From Astrothelium macrocarpum (lineage: Eukaryota; Ascomycota; Dothideomycetes; Trypetheliales; Trypetheliaceae): a stretch of DNA of 64,000 nt. Both the position numbers and the translations under genes were made by a program. Shown piece by piece: positions 11,337 to 22,113 of the stretch (the first letter of the stretch is position 1; the number at the start of each line of letters is the position of its first letter). The DNA lies in assembly GCA_021030915.1 (NCBI GenBank), contig JAGEMR010000005.1, positions 434,001 through 498,000 of the forward strand, read 5' to 3'. The notes beneath the pieces are model-generated. The model was not told the origin of the DNA and ran no database searches. It saw nothing but the letters and a program-made list of their open reading frames with translations.

Positions 11337-11491
11337 GTGATGGTGGATGAAGTGACGTTACGGATGCCAGCGCCAAGACATTTGCGTGCGGCGAACGCGG
11401 GCATGCGGTCTGGCAACTTCACCTGTAAATCACAAGACAAGACCACACGCATTCACCAGATCTGATATTTGATAAAGATAGAAGGCGCAAG

Positions 11492-11875
11492 ATGGTGAGT
11501 AGTATTCAGTCTATAGAGATTTTCGGGTTTAACATTTACAATGCAGGCAGCCCTTTTCAACTTTCAAAGCCTTCTTGTTGTCGTCCTCCTCCTCATCTGC
11601 ACATGCGCCTACGCCCACTCTATCTTTCCTGGCATCATGGACAGGAACAAGGACGGGTATGACTTGTTCTGGAGCATCCAAATTTGCATATATGGGCTGT
11701 TGACTCGGCAAACTAGTGCGTTTGGCATCTTCTGGAAATTCGCACGGATAGGCGAACGGCTCAGCCCGTACGTCAGTTTATGCTGCGTGGCAATGGCTGT
11801 GAGTAGCTTCATTCCAGTCGAGCTTGAGATGCCCGACTGATGCGAGCAATTCAGGTCACACTTCTCATTCAATAA
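11492..11875 (+). CDS. Protein kish (TMEM167 family), secretory pathway
   Basis: Kish proteins are about 72-residue Golgi membrane proteins with a role in early secretion. My model has four exons: 11492-11494 (only the ATG), 11547-11656, 11717-11798 and 11855-11875, for 71 residues. The spliced protein reads MAALFNFQSLLVVVLLLICTC at the N-terminus, with the first membrane segment there. HSIFPGIMDRNKDG and GIFWKFARIGERLSPYVSLCC follow, and it ends VTLLIQ in the second hydrophobic segment. Reading through the third intron instead would replace the hydrophobic end with a polar one, so I prefer the splice. An alternative start at 11541 (MQAALFNF) avoids the ATG-only exon. The family is certain. 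Confidence 0.9.
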
Positions 11876-12381
11876 TTAATCGCATCCGAGAACTCATGAG
11901 GGTCTGTACATGGATTTAGCGCAGGCGTTTGGGGGTAGGTTAGAAAATGGGTCTTAGTGTGATCACAAATACGATTCGTTCAGACTATCCACGCAATCAG
12001 TGGTTTTGAGAGTGTTTCAAGCGCACAGTTCCTAATAGACAAGAGCTGAACATCGTGAAACCGTTTGCGTGAAACTGCTAGTCAAGGCCTTTGATAATTT
12101 CTCGTTTGTCTATATGTACAGAACTATTAAATCAGCCGTTCAGTCGTCACCAGGAAACAGCTTTTGTTGAAGACAGAAAGTCGGGAGAGAGAAATGAGGA
12201 GAGAGAAGAAGACTTCAATAAACGACAATTTGAGAAAAAGCTGCTGGGTCGTTCCCGGTCATGGCGCCGCCCTAGGCTCTAGTCCTATACAGTGAAGACT
12301 CGCTAATACTCAGACACGCTGAAAGAATTCACGGAACAGAAACAATAGAGGGAAATCCGCCACAATCTTCTCATGTTGAAA
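11876..12381. other. Intergenic between convergent Kish and AHC1-like genes
   Basis: About 500 bp with no supported gene, RNA or repeat. Confidence 0.45.
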
Positions 12382-14496
12382 CTATCCACCACCCTTACGG
12401 CCAGATTTGCTCGACTGGCCCAACTCCGTTTTCCTCGCCTTTGGCCGCGGGCCAACGAGCTCTCGATCACTCCCGGCATCATCAACAATATCCATCTCGC
12501 TATCAAGAAGCTTTACATGTCCATTGCTGTCACGCATTCTAACATTTCCACCGGCGTCCGGATGATGTTCCGACCTTGCGTCTTCATCTTCATCATCTTC
12601 TCCGCGGTCGCTAACCAACCCGGGATTAGATTCAAGCGTATGTGGAGATAGCTCGGGAGTTTCCGGTATCTCCTCTGCTCGAGGTAATTGGGTAAGCCTA
12701 GGAGGTACACCACTGGTAGGACGAGATGGCGTCGGCCGAACATGAACCTTATTGCTACTTGGAGGCTGTCTATGTCCTTTCCTGCTGCTTGGACGCTCAA
12801 CTGGCGCAGGCGACATGCCTGCTCGGCTCATCGGTCGAACGCCTCCTGCAGTAGTAGGTCGTCCAGTACCCAGTGACGACCTGGGCATTGGACCTACAGG
12901 GGTAGGTTGCTCTGACTCACCATCAGATTCTTCAGGCTCCGATTCGATTTCAACCTTCTCCTGAGAGGTGGCGACAAGCTTTGCGAGGTCCACACTCGAT
13001 CCTGCGCGCTTCAATAACCCAGAGAGGTGTGGAGCAGCTGGTGAAGGTGTAAATGTAGAAAGAGCAGAGCCAACACTTTTAGGCACAGGCGTAGAATTAG
13101 CTACCTTGGGAGTTGATGGCCCGTCTGTAACAGATGGAGTGCTCCTTATAACAGAGCTCTGTATAGGAGAATCGATACGACCGATTCGGTTCGATGACGC
13201 GTTCTTTGTAAGATATGAAGCTGCACGCAAGTCTGCAGGAAGTTCGGTAGTGATATAAGGATGCACCAAATTAGGGTTTGTCTGCAGCTGGGTCACTGGA
13301 ACACTGGGCTGATGAATTTCCGACGGGGTAGAAACTTCATTCGGGTCTACAGGCTGTCCGCAAGCAATTGCCGCAGCATCGTGACTTTTGTAATCCCTGT
13401 GATGTGCTATTCGACAGTGGTTAAGGAAGCCTTGCGCGCTCGAAAAATTACCGCGATGACAATCAGTGCAAACAAGTTTTACAAATTGTCCGTCAGAGCC
13501 ACGTTTGATGATAAGTGGGCCCGCCTTCTCCTTTGGAGTCGGGTAATCAGCAGGCAGTGATTGGAGATTGCTGCCGGTCGAGATACGCGATAACCGACCT
13601 TTGCCGCCCATTGTCTGCCGATGATCTGTAGTAATTGGACCACCTCGCAGAGACCTGCCTTCAGCACCAGGAGTGAAGGCTTGGTTGTAAGCTTGGAGCT
13701 GTTGCTGGGAGACTGAGTCAAAAGCTGGATCCTGAATGAGCCATTTTGCATAATGCCTGGTATACGGTCCATCAGTGACGCCCCATGGCGCCGCGTGTGG
13801 GGATCGAGTAAATCCCGCCTGGGGTTCGAGAGCCGGTCCGACGCCAGAACTGAGATTCTCAGTGATTTCTTGACATCCGGGATATGGTATCAAGTGACAG
13901 CGACGAATTTGCTCCAGCGAGACCTGACATTTGGCCAGTTCTTGCTCGATTAACCGCAATTCCCGATGTTTGAAGAGAATCTCCTGATTAATGATAGCTT
14001 GAATGGTTTGGCTTAATGGATCACCGGCTGAATTCATATTCAATACTATATCTTGAGATGGAGTTGGTGGCTGCCCTGGCGAGGGATTCTCGGGTTTTGG
14101 CGAAGAGCTCGCTTGTTGACGATCGACACGCGCCTGCTTCCTCAAAGCCTTGTCTTTATCCGCAGATTTCGTTTGGCCCTTTGCCTTTGATTTGGGCTTC
14201 TTATCAACGTGCTGTGTTTCCGCGACTGATATTGTCTTGAGTTTGTCCATATCGGAAACATGGTTGTCTTGATATGCGCCCGTCCCAGCTTTTGGTCGTT
14301 TCGTTTCTGGCGCATTCGTAGAGAGCAAAGAATCAGCAGAGTCACTTCTCTTTCTTTTGAACTTGTTGAGATACGGTATCTCAACCATCGGACTCTGTCG
14401 CGGTTTCTGATAGTCAAGACGGTCGTTGACTTGCTCGGTCGCCCAAGGCAACCTGAATATAGTTTGCATCATAGGGAAATGCGACGCTATTGTCAT
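12382..14496 (-). CDS. AHC1-like C2H2 zinc-finger protein
   Basis: A single-exon 704-residue, mostly disordered protein. The recognisable part is one finger of the AHC1 type near the middle: VCTDCHRGNFSSAQGF followed by HCRIAHHRDYKSHDAA, a C-x2-C ... H-x-x-x-x-H arrangement. In yeast Ahc1 is a subunit of the ADA histone acetyltransferase complex; orthology here is inferred from the domain alone. The N-terminal third has basic patches (KFKRKRSDSADS, KKPKSKAKGQTK) and a predicted helix before the finger (HRELRLIEQELAKCQVSLEQI). The C-terminal part is rich in Ser, Pro and acidic residues and ends with a short basic tail. It shares a 1.35-kb divergent promoter with the Alba-like gene. Confidence 0.8.
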   Translation of the reverse strand: MTIASHFPMMQTIFRLPWATEQVNDRLDYQKPRQSPMVEIPYLNKFKRKRSDSADSLLSTNAPETKRPKAGTGAYQDNHVSDMDKLKTISVAETQHVDKKPKSKAKGQTKSADKDKALRKQARVDRQQASSSPKPENPSPGQPPTPSQDIVLNMNSAGDPLSQTIQAIINQEILFKHRELRLIEQELAKCQVSLEQIRRCHLIPYPGCQEITENLSSGVGPALEPQAGFTRSPHAAPWGVTDGPYTRHYAKWLIQDPAFDSVSQQQLQAYNQAFTPGAEGRSLRGGPITTDHRQTMGGKGRLSRISTGSNLQSLPADYPTPKEKAGPLIIKRGSDGQFVKLVCTDCHRGNFSSAQGFLNHCRIAHHRDYKSHDAAAIACGQPVDPNEVSTPSEIHQPSVPVTQLQTNPNLVHPYITTELPADLRAASYLTKNASSNRIGRIDSPIQSSVIRSTPSVTDGPSTPKVANSTPVPKSVGSALSTFTPSPAAPHLSGLLKRAGSSVDLAKLVATSQEKVEIESEPEESDGESEQPTPVGPMPRSSLGTGRPTTAGGVRPMSRAGMSPAPVERPSSRKGHRQPPSSNKVHVRPTPSRPTSGVPPRLTQLPRAEEIPETPELSPHTLESNPGLVSDRGEDDEDEDARSEHHPDAGGNVRMRDSNGHVKLLDSEMDIVDDAGSDRELVGPRPKARKTELGQSSKSGRKGGG

Positions 14497-15843
14497 GTGT
14501 CATAGGAAAAGCGGTTGAGGCGCAAGTTCCTAAGCACCGCAAGTATGATGAGAGGTGCTGACGAGCTTATCTCGGAGAGGTTGCCTAATGATAATTGCGC
14601 CGCGGCGGCATAAGGCGCATCAAAGGGAGAGCTACGAAATTAAATGAGTATGCGGGAAGCGGCAGAATGAGTGGCAAAAAGTGAATGACAAAGACGACGT
14701 CGAGAAGTGTGATGTGCTATTATGGAAGCCCGAGTAATGTAGCCAAGATGGCGCGAGAATGATGAAATGGAGCGCCGGAGCTAAGGAGTGTGTGAATTAC
14801 AAATAGTAACACAATCCTTTGAAGGTCTTAGGCTCGAGGTCCAGCTGGAGCAAAAGGTGACAGCAGTAGAATATCGGTCGTAGAGTCAAATGTAAGGGAA
14901 AGTGAGATTATGATGGCGAAGGCCAAAGAACAGTGTTGGTCCAGGGAGGAAGTGGTGATGGTCAGACAAACCGTCCCGGTCGCGGGCGAGAAAGAAGAAC
15001 GGGAAATGGACCCACGGCAATAGATTGCGCTACGACCTGATCCAGATATGCAATACGGGGGGCTGACGCACGAGAGGCGATCCCCCCCCGGCAAGGTTGG
15101 TTGCACGCCACGCCGCGAGGAGACGAGAACAGGCGGTGATTGGTGAGCGGCAACTCGCCAGCGGATTTCGGCCCTGGACAAACTGAGGCGCTTTTCCAGA
15201 ACAAATGATGCGCAGAGACCTGAGACACCAGTTTGGGGTGATGAAGCTTGCACAATTTAAATCGTATGGGAGAGAGGAAATCTTTTCCAAGACTTACACT
15301 GACTGGATAGGAAACAAAATTTGTCTCGAGCCACTGACTCTTGTTCGTTTGAAGGAAAGCGACGGGCATTTACATACCTCGGGGTCAAGGAACGCGCGTT
15401 GCCGCCTCATTCATGAGTCGATACGTCAGGCATCCAGCCAGCAAGCTCGCCAGCCAGACTACCTTACATTTTCTTCCACACTGATTAGGTCGGGAAAAGG
15501 TGCACTCTAGCCCACTGTAATGAGTCGGAGATTGTATGATTTGGCTTTGTTTGTCTGCACAAAAGGACCGAGAAATTCGCCTGTTGTTTTGGAACGAAAG
15601 CTTCCGTTAATCACCCAAGTACAACCCGAAATCACGTGAGACTAGATGACTAAGACACCAAATTTCGGACTTTTCTCGAAAGGTGAATGTTAGCTCATTA
15701 TTTTGTTTTTGATATCCTCAACATGTGAAATCCGAATTTGGCAACGCGCTCGTGCTGCACTATTGAACTATCTCAGCCGTACGGGCCTTTTTCATCGATT
15801 GTTGGTCACATTAATCTGGCCCGCTAGACCAGCTGCTTGGGAA
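14497..15843. other. Divergent intergenic region
   Basis: It separates the AHC1-like and Alba-like genes. Several overlapping open frames of 80-140 codons exist around 14830-15370, but they lie in different frames and carry no motif. I see no gene, RNA or clear promoter element. Confidence 0.4.
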
Positions 15844-16693
15844 ATGGCTACCCCTGCGAACAAATTCAAGAGGCAGAAGACTACTCATTTATCTGCAACA
15901 AATAGGCTCGCTCAGAAAAGCATTCAATCGCATATGCCAGGGACCAGAAGCAGAGAGGATGCCTTACTAAATATTCTCGCAAACAATCAGAAGCTTCCCA
16001 ACCAAGGCTCACCCAGCGAGAAGGCTGCTGAAGATCCTAACCAACAGCCTACGCCTGCAGAATCCTCTGACCATGAAGTTCCGGAAGAGGCCACAGAAGG
16101 CGCACATATCAGATCTCGATTGAAGAATTCGACCTTACCCGGACTTACAAAATTGCTTGACTCCCTTGAATCTTGCGATTTGAGAATGATTTCAGTCATA
16201 TCATCTACCAAGATACGGAACAAGGTGCAGCAAGCTACCCAGATCATCACTATCGCGTCAACCAAAGACACCGAGAAAAAAACCACCGTGCTTGTTCTCA
16301 CAGCGAAGGAAGGGGTTGCCTCCAAGCTGATCACAATTGTGGAAGTCACCAAACGGAATCTCAGCGATGCCAAGGTACCATGGTGTCAATACTCCTGTAT
16401 TGAGCCCAAGATGATCGAAATCCCGCGGAAAGCCTCGGGTGTCAATCGGCATGAGAATGCCTCCGAAGACGAGGACGGGGATGGAGGTAGTGCGGCTTTT
16501 GAGACCATGCTACCAGCTATAGAACGCAAGTTAATGGACAAGCCAAAGTTTCGCGCCGTTCCCGTCATGACTGTCTTTCTATCATGCAGCTCGGTCAAAG
16601 CATTGAAGGATGCGTATGGGTATGTGTTATACTTCCTGTAGTGAACCTGACTCAATTTGACGTTTCATTAGGGAGCAAGCTTCTCAGAAGTGA
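15844..16693 (+). CDS. Alba-like DNA/RNA-binding domain protein
   Basis: Two exons, 15844-16619 and 16672-16693, give 265 residues. The Alba core lies about residues 108-190: DLRMISVISSTKIRNKVQQA, TTVLVLTAKEGVASKLITIV and EVTKRNLSDAKVPWCQY. Alba proteins bind nucleic acid as dimers and occur in chromatin, mRNA and RNase P/MRP contexts (the Rpp20/Rpp25 relatives); which applies here cannot be told. After an acidic linker a second conserved segment (FRAVPVMTVFLSCSSVKALK) leads to the small last exon ending YGEQASQK. The start is the first ATG of the frame; upstream codons begin with TTG. The 52-nt intron has a GTATGT donor. Confidence 0.8.
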
Positions 16694-16922
16694 GACTCAC
16701 TTACGTGCGCTCCAATGAATGGATATTCGATTCATGTGACCTGGCGATTACTTCCACACCAGGTGAATGAATGACATTCTAAGGACTGGAAGCATTCAAG
16801 GGCTGCTCACTCCCCTTCCGCAGCTCCATCTCTCCCTTATTCTCTACACGTTCCTTGAGTTGAATTATGTTATTTGCTCAAGGAAATCGCAAAGCGTGCT
16901 GCAACCTATACTGCTCTGAATC

Positions 16923-17203
16923 ATGGAGTCGACTACTGTCCAGGCAGACATGAAAGTTCAAACTCAACAGCTACCACTCGTCCAGTTCGATGCCAACCGC
17001 CAAAACTTGATCGAGAAGACTTGGATGGAATGTCTCCGCCAAATCAGCATTGGGTCCCCCAGCGCGACCCTTTCTAACGAGTTCTTCACTCGTTTCGGAC
17101 AAGATGGTCTAGATGTCATCGTGAGTCGTTACAGGTGAGAAGCCTTTTTTCCTTGTCTGCGAGGTATACTGATAAGCCCTTCAGCGCTGTCATCCACGCT
17201 TGA
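16923..17203 (+). CDS. Small hypothetical protein (76 aa)
   Basis: I do not recognise this protein. Two exons, 16923-17134 and 17185-17203, would encode 76 residues, MESTTVQADMKVQ to VSRYSAVIHA. It has no membrane segment or signal peptide and a helical look (LIEKTWMECLRQI, FFTRFGQDGLDVIV). Support is the clean CAG|GTGAGA donor, the acceptor 50 nt later and uniform composition. It lies between the Alba-like gene and the convergent SPX protein. It could be a real small fungal protein or a chance frame. Confidence 0.4.
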
Positions 17204-17521
17204 AGTCAGCATGGTCTTCTTCGAGGGTTCTGCTGTTGCTTAGAAGAGATTACTGAATAGACCGCCAAAGGCCGGTTGACGCGTGGATCAGTTTGGCCTT
17301 TCTAGAATGAAGAATGAGGCCTACAGAAAGTTTCATTCACCAGAGTCTTTCTAATTGAAGCCATTCACAATTTAATTCATAATCATAAACCCCTGTAAAC
17401 TTTATTATGAAGTTGTCCCATCCTTCTCCAACGCCTAACTAAAAGCAAGTTCCCTGGATCCTGAAAGAGGCCTTCGAGTGTAATGGATATATCACTTCCA
17501 ATTACCCCAATCAACTAAGTC
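17204..17521. other. Intergenic, 3' of SPX gene
   Basis: AT-rich 3' sequence with nothing else recognisable. Confidence 0.4.
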
Positions 17522-20300
17522 CTACGTCACAAGCCAAGCGCATAGACCTCCATTCCCCACACAAATCGCCCCAAACAGCACCACTCCACAGCACCATACT
17601 ACCCAGCCTGTCCTCCTCCGCCTACTGACCAAACATCTCAGCCCAACACATGCGAACAGTAGATTCACCACGATCCCAAAGACAATCCCTGCGTCCACCT
17701 GGTAAGCCTGCTTGTGGCGGCCTGTCGCGGCGAGCACACAGATGACTGCGAAAATTGCGAGCGAAGCGGAAAAGGTGAGGAGCATGAGGAAGGTGCGGAT
17801 ACGGTGCTCATAGCGCTCTGCGGATGAGGGATGGGATTCGAGATCAGGGAGGGTGGAAGCATGGGGAAAACGCGAGTGAGGGAGTGCTGTGTGGCGCGTG
17901 ATTCCGCGTGGATGTACAGAATGAGTTAGGTGGTGAGATCCATGTGGATTAATTGTGCCATATGACTTTGGCTGATGATGCTCAGTATTGCTCTCGTCGG
18001 AAGAAGAGGTCTCGTCGAGAAGGCCCTCCTCAATATGGGCATTGTCTGGGGAGAGAAGAGGCTTGAACTCAGCTGATGAAGGGCGCAACCATGATGGGAG
18101 AAGACTGCCGAACCATTCCATAAAGGACGGACCGTTGCTTGGATTGACCCATATGACGTAGGCATCCTCGTTGTCATCTTCTGGATCATCGTACTCGTTC
18201 CAATATCCTTGTTTAGGTAGATTTCCTGCTAAGGGTTTTGCTTGAACGGACAATTTGCGCTTGTGTTTTCGAGAAGCATTGGTGACGGCTTTTTTTAAAC
18301 GACTTTCGGCAATGCTTGGCCCAGCTCTTGGGAGACTCACAGCTGTATCACTGCTCTCGCCTGGTTCTGGACCAGATACCGAGTGCATAGATGTAGGAGT
18401 CTTTGTGGCACTATTTGCACGACGTAATGACACACTGCTCCTCCGCGACGGTGCACTGTCATTGCTTGGAACTTTCCGAATTTCTCGATCTAAATGGGAT
18501 ATCCAATGGGGAGGTTTCATATCCTGCAGCTTGCAGCATTCCCAGACAGCATGTACCTCAATCGAGAATCCGTGAACACGTTCAACCAAATGGCTTTGAT
18601 CCAGCTTCTCTATGAGGACATTGGTATCCGCACCGGATGACCTGACATGGAGGACAGCATGAGGGAAGGGGCGAGAGTCTAATCGTAGATTCGAAATTCT
18701 GCCGGTCTTTGACAGGTCTTCCGACTTTAGGCTTGTGATGGAAACATTTCTATCAAGAACAGCCCATAGGGGTTGTGTAGAAGCCCAATCCAAGCTTGTG
18801 AACCGCATGCGCTGGCTACAAACTCCAACAAGCGGTTCAACTTCCGCATGCCTCTCAATCCATTGCCTTACCACATGTACAGAGGCATTGTCGATCTCAT
18901 TAGCTTCATAGGTTGGCGTATTTGATCCAGAAGAACTCTGTCGAAAGGGCTTATGTATATTTAATAGAGGTCCAAGGTGCTTTATCTTCAATTTACTTGA
19001 CACAAGTTCATCGTTGTCAGAGTCGGATGCCAATTGTAAAAGCATGATTGCCTCACTATTATTGCTGTATCGTGCACTGAAGCGGGTCATGGGGTACCTA
19101 TTCATGCTGGAACTGCTCTTGTTTTGCTCCTCGACAAAGTATTTAGGATCATCAGAAACGATAATGTTTAGATCTTCCCGAGCATCAGACGACGACTGAA
19201 GCTCAGGCACATTCGCTGATCTCAGCTGGGATTGGAATGAAGAAGACCGAGACATTACGCTTTTACCGGTCGTCTGTGAGAATAGCCGCAGGTATTGTAA
19301 CAACAGTACCTGCAGCTCAACAACGTTATCATTGTGAACCCAATATGTGGCCATTCTGTTCTCAGGATTCCTTGGCATTACCGCAAAGGCGGTGTCAAAA
19401 TCTATGGTTGATGCAAATTTGAGTTCTGATCCGGACAAAGGTGCCGACTGAAATTCATTCAGCCATCGTGAATCTGCGCCAGAGATCTTGGAGATTCTTG
19501 CAGCACGTAAATCTGCATTGTTTTGCTCTCTCTCACGGTTAAGGAAATCGGATTGAAAGGGCGCTCGAACATTTTCAAGAGCCGCAGTCCATCTTTCTAG
19601 AAGAATACCAAGGTCAATGCTTGAGAAACTACCCGGCCGATGGAGATCTGATTTGAAACGATGACCCAACGCTTCAGACCCTGTCCACTTCTTGTATTTC
19701 TTAAGGAGCTTCAAGAATGCCAGTCGCTGGACTCCAATGAATCTGGAGAGCGAACGTATCTCATTGCCAGTTCTACGCAGGACATATGAGCTTTGCTTTT
19801 CAATATCTTGTGTTTGGAATACGTACTCGAGGACATTATTCTCCAGTCTGCCGTATTTCTCAAGACGTCTGGCGGTGATTCTGGTAGTCTTGGCAGCACG
19901 AAGATAGTCATTTGACTGTTCAATCTGACTCGTGAGACGATCTGTTGGCATCATGTTAACTTAGATCCATAACTGGCTTTAGACTTGAAGTTACCTAGCC
20001 GCCGTTCAATTTCCCCAGTTTTGCTTCGCACAAAAAGGTCGATTCGCTCATGCTGCTCGTGCAGAAGGCTATATAGAGTATCTTCAAAACTTTTCTCGAG
20101 TTCACGGTCTTGGCCGGGGATTGACACCGCTTGTCCGCTTCCTGGTGTGGTATGCTTTTTGATCATACGCTTAATATCATCGTAGTCGACATTATCTGTA
20201 AAAATTGGTCAATTGCATGACATCTTGGCACTTTGGGCTACTCATTACAATGGCTCCATTCCGGTATGGATCTCTGGCGTAGTGTCTGGCCGTATTTCAT
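17522..20300 (-). CDS. SPX-domain vacuolar transporter chaperone subunit (Vtc5-like)
   Basis: Three exons, 20300-20249, 20195-19995 and 19941-17522, sum to 890 residues. Exon 1 begins MKYGQTLRQRSIPEWSHY and splices into NVDYDDIKRMIKKHT, the classic SPX start. The lysine-rich LKLLKKYKKW later in the SPX domain matches the inositol-pyrophosphate binding helix of the family. The middle contains MATYWVHNDNVVELQVLLL, typical of VTC tunnel-domain proteins, but without an obvious catalytic set. The last about 95 residues form three membrane segments (FLMLLTFSASLAIFAVICVL onward). In yeast Vtc5 stimulates polyphosphate synthesis by the VTC complex at the vacuole; I infer this role from SPX, degenerate tunnel domain and three-TM order. 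Assignment to Vtc5 rather than another VTC subunit is likely, not certain. Confidence 0.82.
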
Positions 20301-22113
20301 GGCTGACAATGACTAAGGGCAAATTTTTCTGGGTCTCAACACAAAGGGAATGACCGTAATAACGGAGAAGCATTGGCTCTTTTTTGGTATAGATATGCTA
20401 GAAAACCACGGTGTGCATGCATCTTATCCTTCACTTCATACGGTGATCGGAAAGGTTTCATTGGTAAGGCTTGGGATATGACGGAGATAAGAGTGACTGT
20501 CGAGGTCACATTTTTTGGGAAAGTGAGCACGCGACACTGCACCTTTGTCGGAAGCAAAGCAGAGATTGGAATGGGAGACATCGGGTACTAGTAAGAGGCA
20601 GTTGCGTGTGGAGCATCGGTAAGACCAATGAGATTAGTAGTTTGATGAAGTGGAGCGATGAGGTCGAGGCCTGGTCAGGGAAGCAGTGACCATGCGTTGA
20701 TCGGCAAAACATCCTCACTCCCAAGAACCAATCAATCAGCACGATTGATCACTCGTCCTAACGGTCCTTCACCTATGGTAGGGTTCAGCTGGCGTGCAGC
20801 AGCGCTAAAGCATTTGCATCGCGCCGCGGGGCTAGTGGATCGATTTTCTCTCTCGAGAACGTATTGCAGCAACTGGCATAAAACCCCAGCATGATATCAA
20901 TTACGTTTCCCATTCTTTCCTCTTAGAAAGGTTGATCCCGAAGTAAGGTCGAGATAATGCTGTCATGTATCCATTAAGAAGCACGTGGAATTCGGCTCAA
21001 GAATCAACCTTTGGTACCAACCGGTAAGACGGAGTAGCTCCCGTCTCAAGCATGCTAAAATTTTATGTCCGTCTTGGCAAAGAAGTGACGCTATTAATCT
21101 GGAAAGCTCCGATCTTTCTCGAGCTCAACATCTCGTATGATCTCCAGCTCGATTACTTCTTATTAAGACAGGAGCTCGGCAAGTACAAGGGATGCTAGGT
21201 ACATATCTTTGGTGGTACTCTAGCCTTTAGTCCAATTGTTTTGCGACCGTTATTTAATGTCAGAAGCCACTGCCGGTAGTTCTACACGAGACACCCTGCA
21301 GTTCGACCACGATGAAGAATGCGGTTCATATGCAACTCATTTTTTAGGGTGCCACATTTCGCGGGTAAATGAACTGCATTGAGAAATTGATGGTGGTCTT
21401 TTAGTCAATTTTACGCTACAGAACCGTTTTCAATCGTTTGCATCAATCGAGTAGACTATTAGTGATCAGCACAACCAGTCTCCAGTCGTATAGCTATCAG
21501 ATAAGCACCTCGGCCCATGGCGAGCTTTGGTCGGGAACACAATTAGTAGATCTGACCTGGGGAAAAGCGATTACCTTTGAAAATAGATGGTCCGAAGTTG
21601 CGGATAGCAGCGGGTCATGCTTTCATGTTTTCCGTAGGCTATTGCGCTAGTGGTGATAGCAGATGCCAATTGTCTCGGTTTCTTGCGGATCGCATGAAAG
21701 CAGCAGAACAAGCAACATGATAAGGCTTAGGCAAGGACTGACAGACATACCGTAGCCAAGTAAGGTAATCCTCGTGACACCCTGTATGTCGGATGAGACC
21801 CTTGAAGGTCGACTGGTTTGGTGATTTAGTTTCAATCATGCATAATGGTTGTCAAAATATTGACAAGCATGTCAATGAATGGACACGTCGTTCGGCATTG
21901 ACATCCGTCTTCGTGCAGGTGAGGGATAAGGTATTTTGTCCATAAGCTAAATGGTAAGGGTGGCACTTCGTAGCGTCGAACCCTGGAGCTTAGCCGAGAA
22001 CTTTTTTTGAACATCCAATTTCTCTCCCAAATCATTCAATATTATCCAATAATGGCACTTCTCTAATTTAATTCTAGTGCCCAAGCCGTCCTCCGTATTG
22101 TATCGTAGACTTC
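20301..22113. other. Large intergenic region
   Basis: About 1.8 kb between the divergent SPX and MPP10 genes. All open frames are under 100 codons and show no motif. No transposon end, tRNA or long repeat was seen. It could hold a non-coding transcript, but nothing in the sequence shows one. Confidence 0.4.

Noticed and set aside
14828..15369. Several overlapping 80-140 codon frames on the minus strand
   Set aside because: They overlap each other in different frames and have no recognisable motif; they lie in a divergent promoter region.
21955..21995. Possible tRNA B-box-like sequence (GGGTTCGAC on the minus strand)
   Set aside because: No complementary T-stem, acceptor stem or A box could be placed around it.
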